From the NCBI GenBank assembly GCA_902797895.1, contig CADBUS010000094.1:1-14871 (forward strand): a stretch of 14,871 nucleotides of DNA, given 5' to 3'. Position numbers and translations under genes: made by a program. Positions within the stretch are counted from its first letter, which is position 1, and each line of letters starts with the position of its first letter. This document shows positions 14,856 through 14,871 of the stretch, piece after piece. Under the pieces are notes generated by a model, which ran no database searches, was not told the origin of the DNA, and saw nothing but the letters and a program-made list of their open reading frames with translations. The stretch comes from an uncultured Bacteroidia bacterium (GTDB lineage: Bacteria > Bacteroidota > Bacteroidia > Bacteroidales > UBA932).

Positions 14856-14871
14856 ATGAAAGGAGTCAATA
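14856..14871 (+). other. Possible start region of a gene running out of the window
   Basis: An ATG at 14856 opens a frame to the edge (MKGVN), and an AAAGGAG ribosome-binding-like site (14859-14865) would instead serve a start codon at or just past 14871. Both fit the promoter at 14808-14840. Too little sequence remains to choose or to name a product. Confidence 0.3.

Overview
The window looks like chromosomal DNA from a member of the Bacteroidota, probably Bacteroidales. The evidence is the promoter type (a -7 box TAnnTTTG with TTTG 19-21 bases upstream, seen before several genes), the lack of Shine-Dalgarno sites before most starts, and the form of the long ParC-type topoisomerase subunit. 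No rRNA, tRNA, CRISPR array or transposase gene is visible. The genus cannot be fixed from the sequence alone.

Layout. Positions 37-7799 hold seven genes, all on the minus strand. In transcription order they are lysS, a SpoU-type rRNA 2'-O-methyltransferase, aroE, ssb, purA, a secreted NlpC/P60 peptidase with SH3 domains, and a Tat-signal dipeptide epimerase. The last two form an apparent murein-peptide unit: the peptidase would release L-Ala-D-Glu and the epimerase would convert it to L-Ala-L-Glu. recJ (7889-9649, plus strand) diverges from lysS across an AT-rich promoter region and converges on aroK. aroK (9856-10443) and parC (10444-13212), both minus, abut with no spacer (TAA directly followed by ATG). 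A DUF1016/YhcG-type PD-(D/E)xK nuclease gene (13585-14631, minus) lies beyond a 372-base repeat-filled gap. The right edge carries a strong plus-strand promoter for a gene mostly or wholly outside the window.

Genes are mostly housekeeping: translation (lysS, rRNA methylation), replication and repair (ssb, recJ, parC), the shikimate pathway (aroE, aroK), purines (purA) and wall recycling.

The unusual content is intergenic. (1) A multi-hairpin element occurs twice in opposite orientation (9721-9849 plus, 13378-13484 minus). The two copies differ in stem sequence but keep the pairing, loops and linkers, which looks like covariation in a structured element; each copy lies just downstream of a gene on its own strand. 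(2) A second dispersed repeat (5300-5388 and 13507-13563) has run into the methyltransferase gene and supplies its last residues and stop codon, next to a 15-base tandem repeat that lengthens the same C-terminus. (3) recJ ends inside a perfect 20-bp stem. I found no new multi-gene system; the structured repeat is the best candidate for something undescribed.
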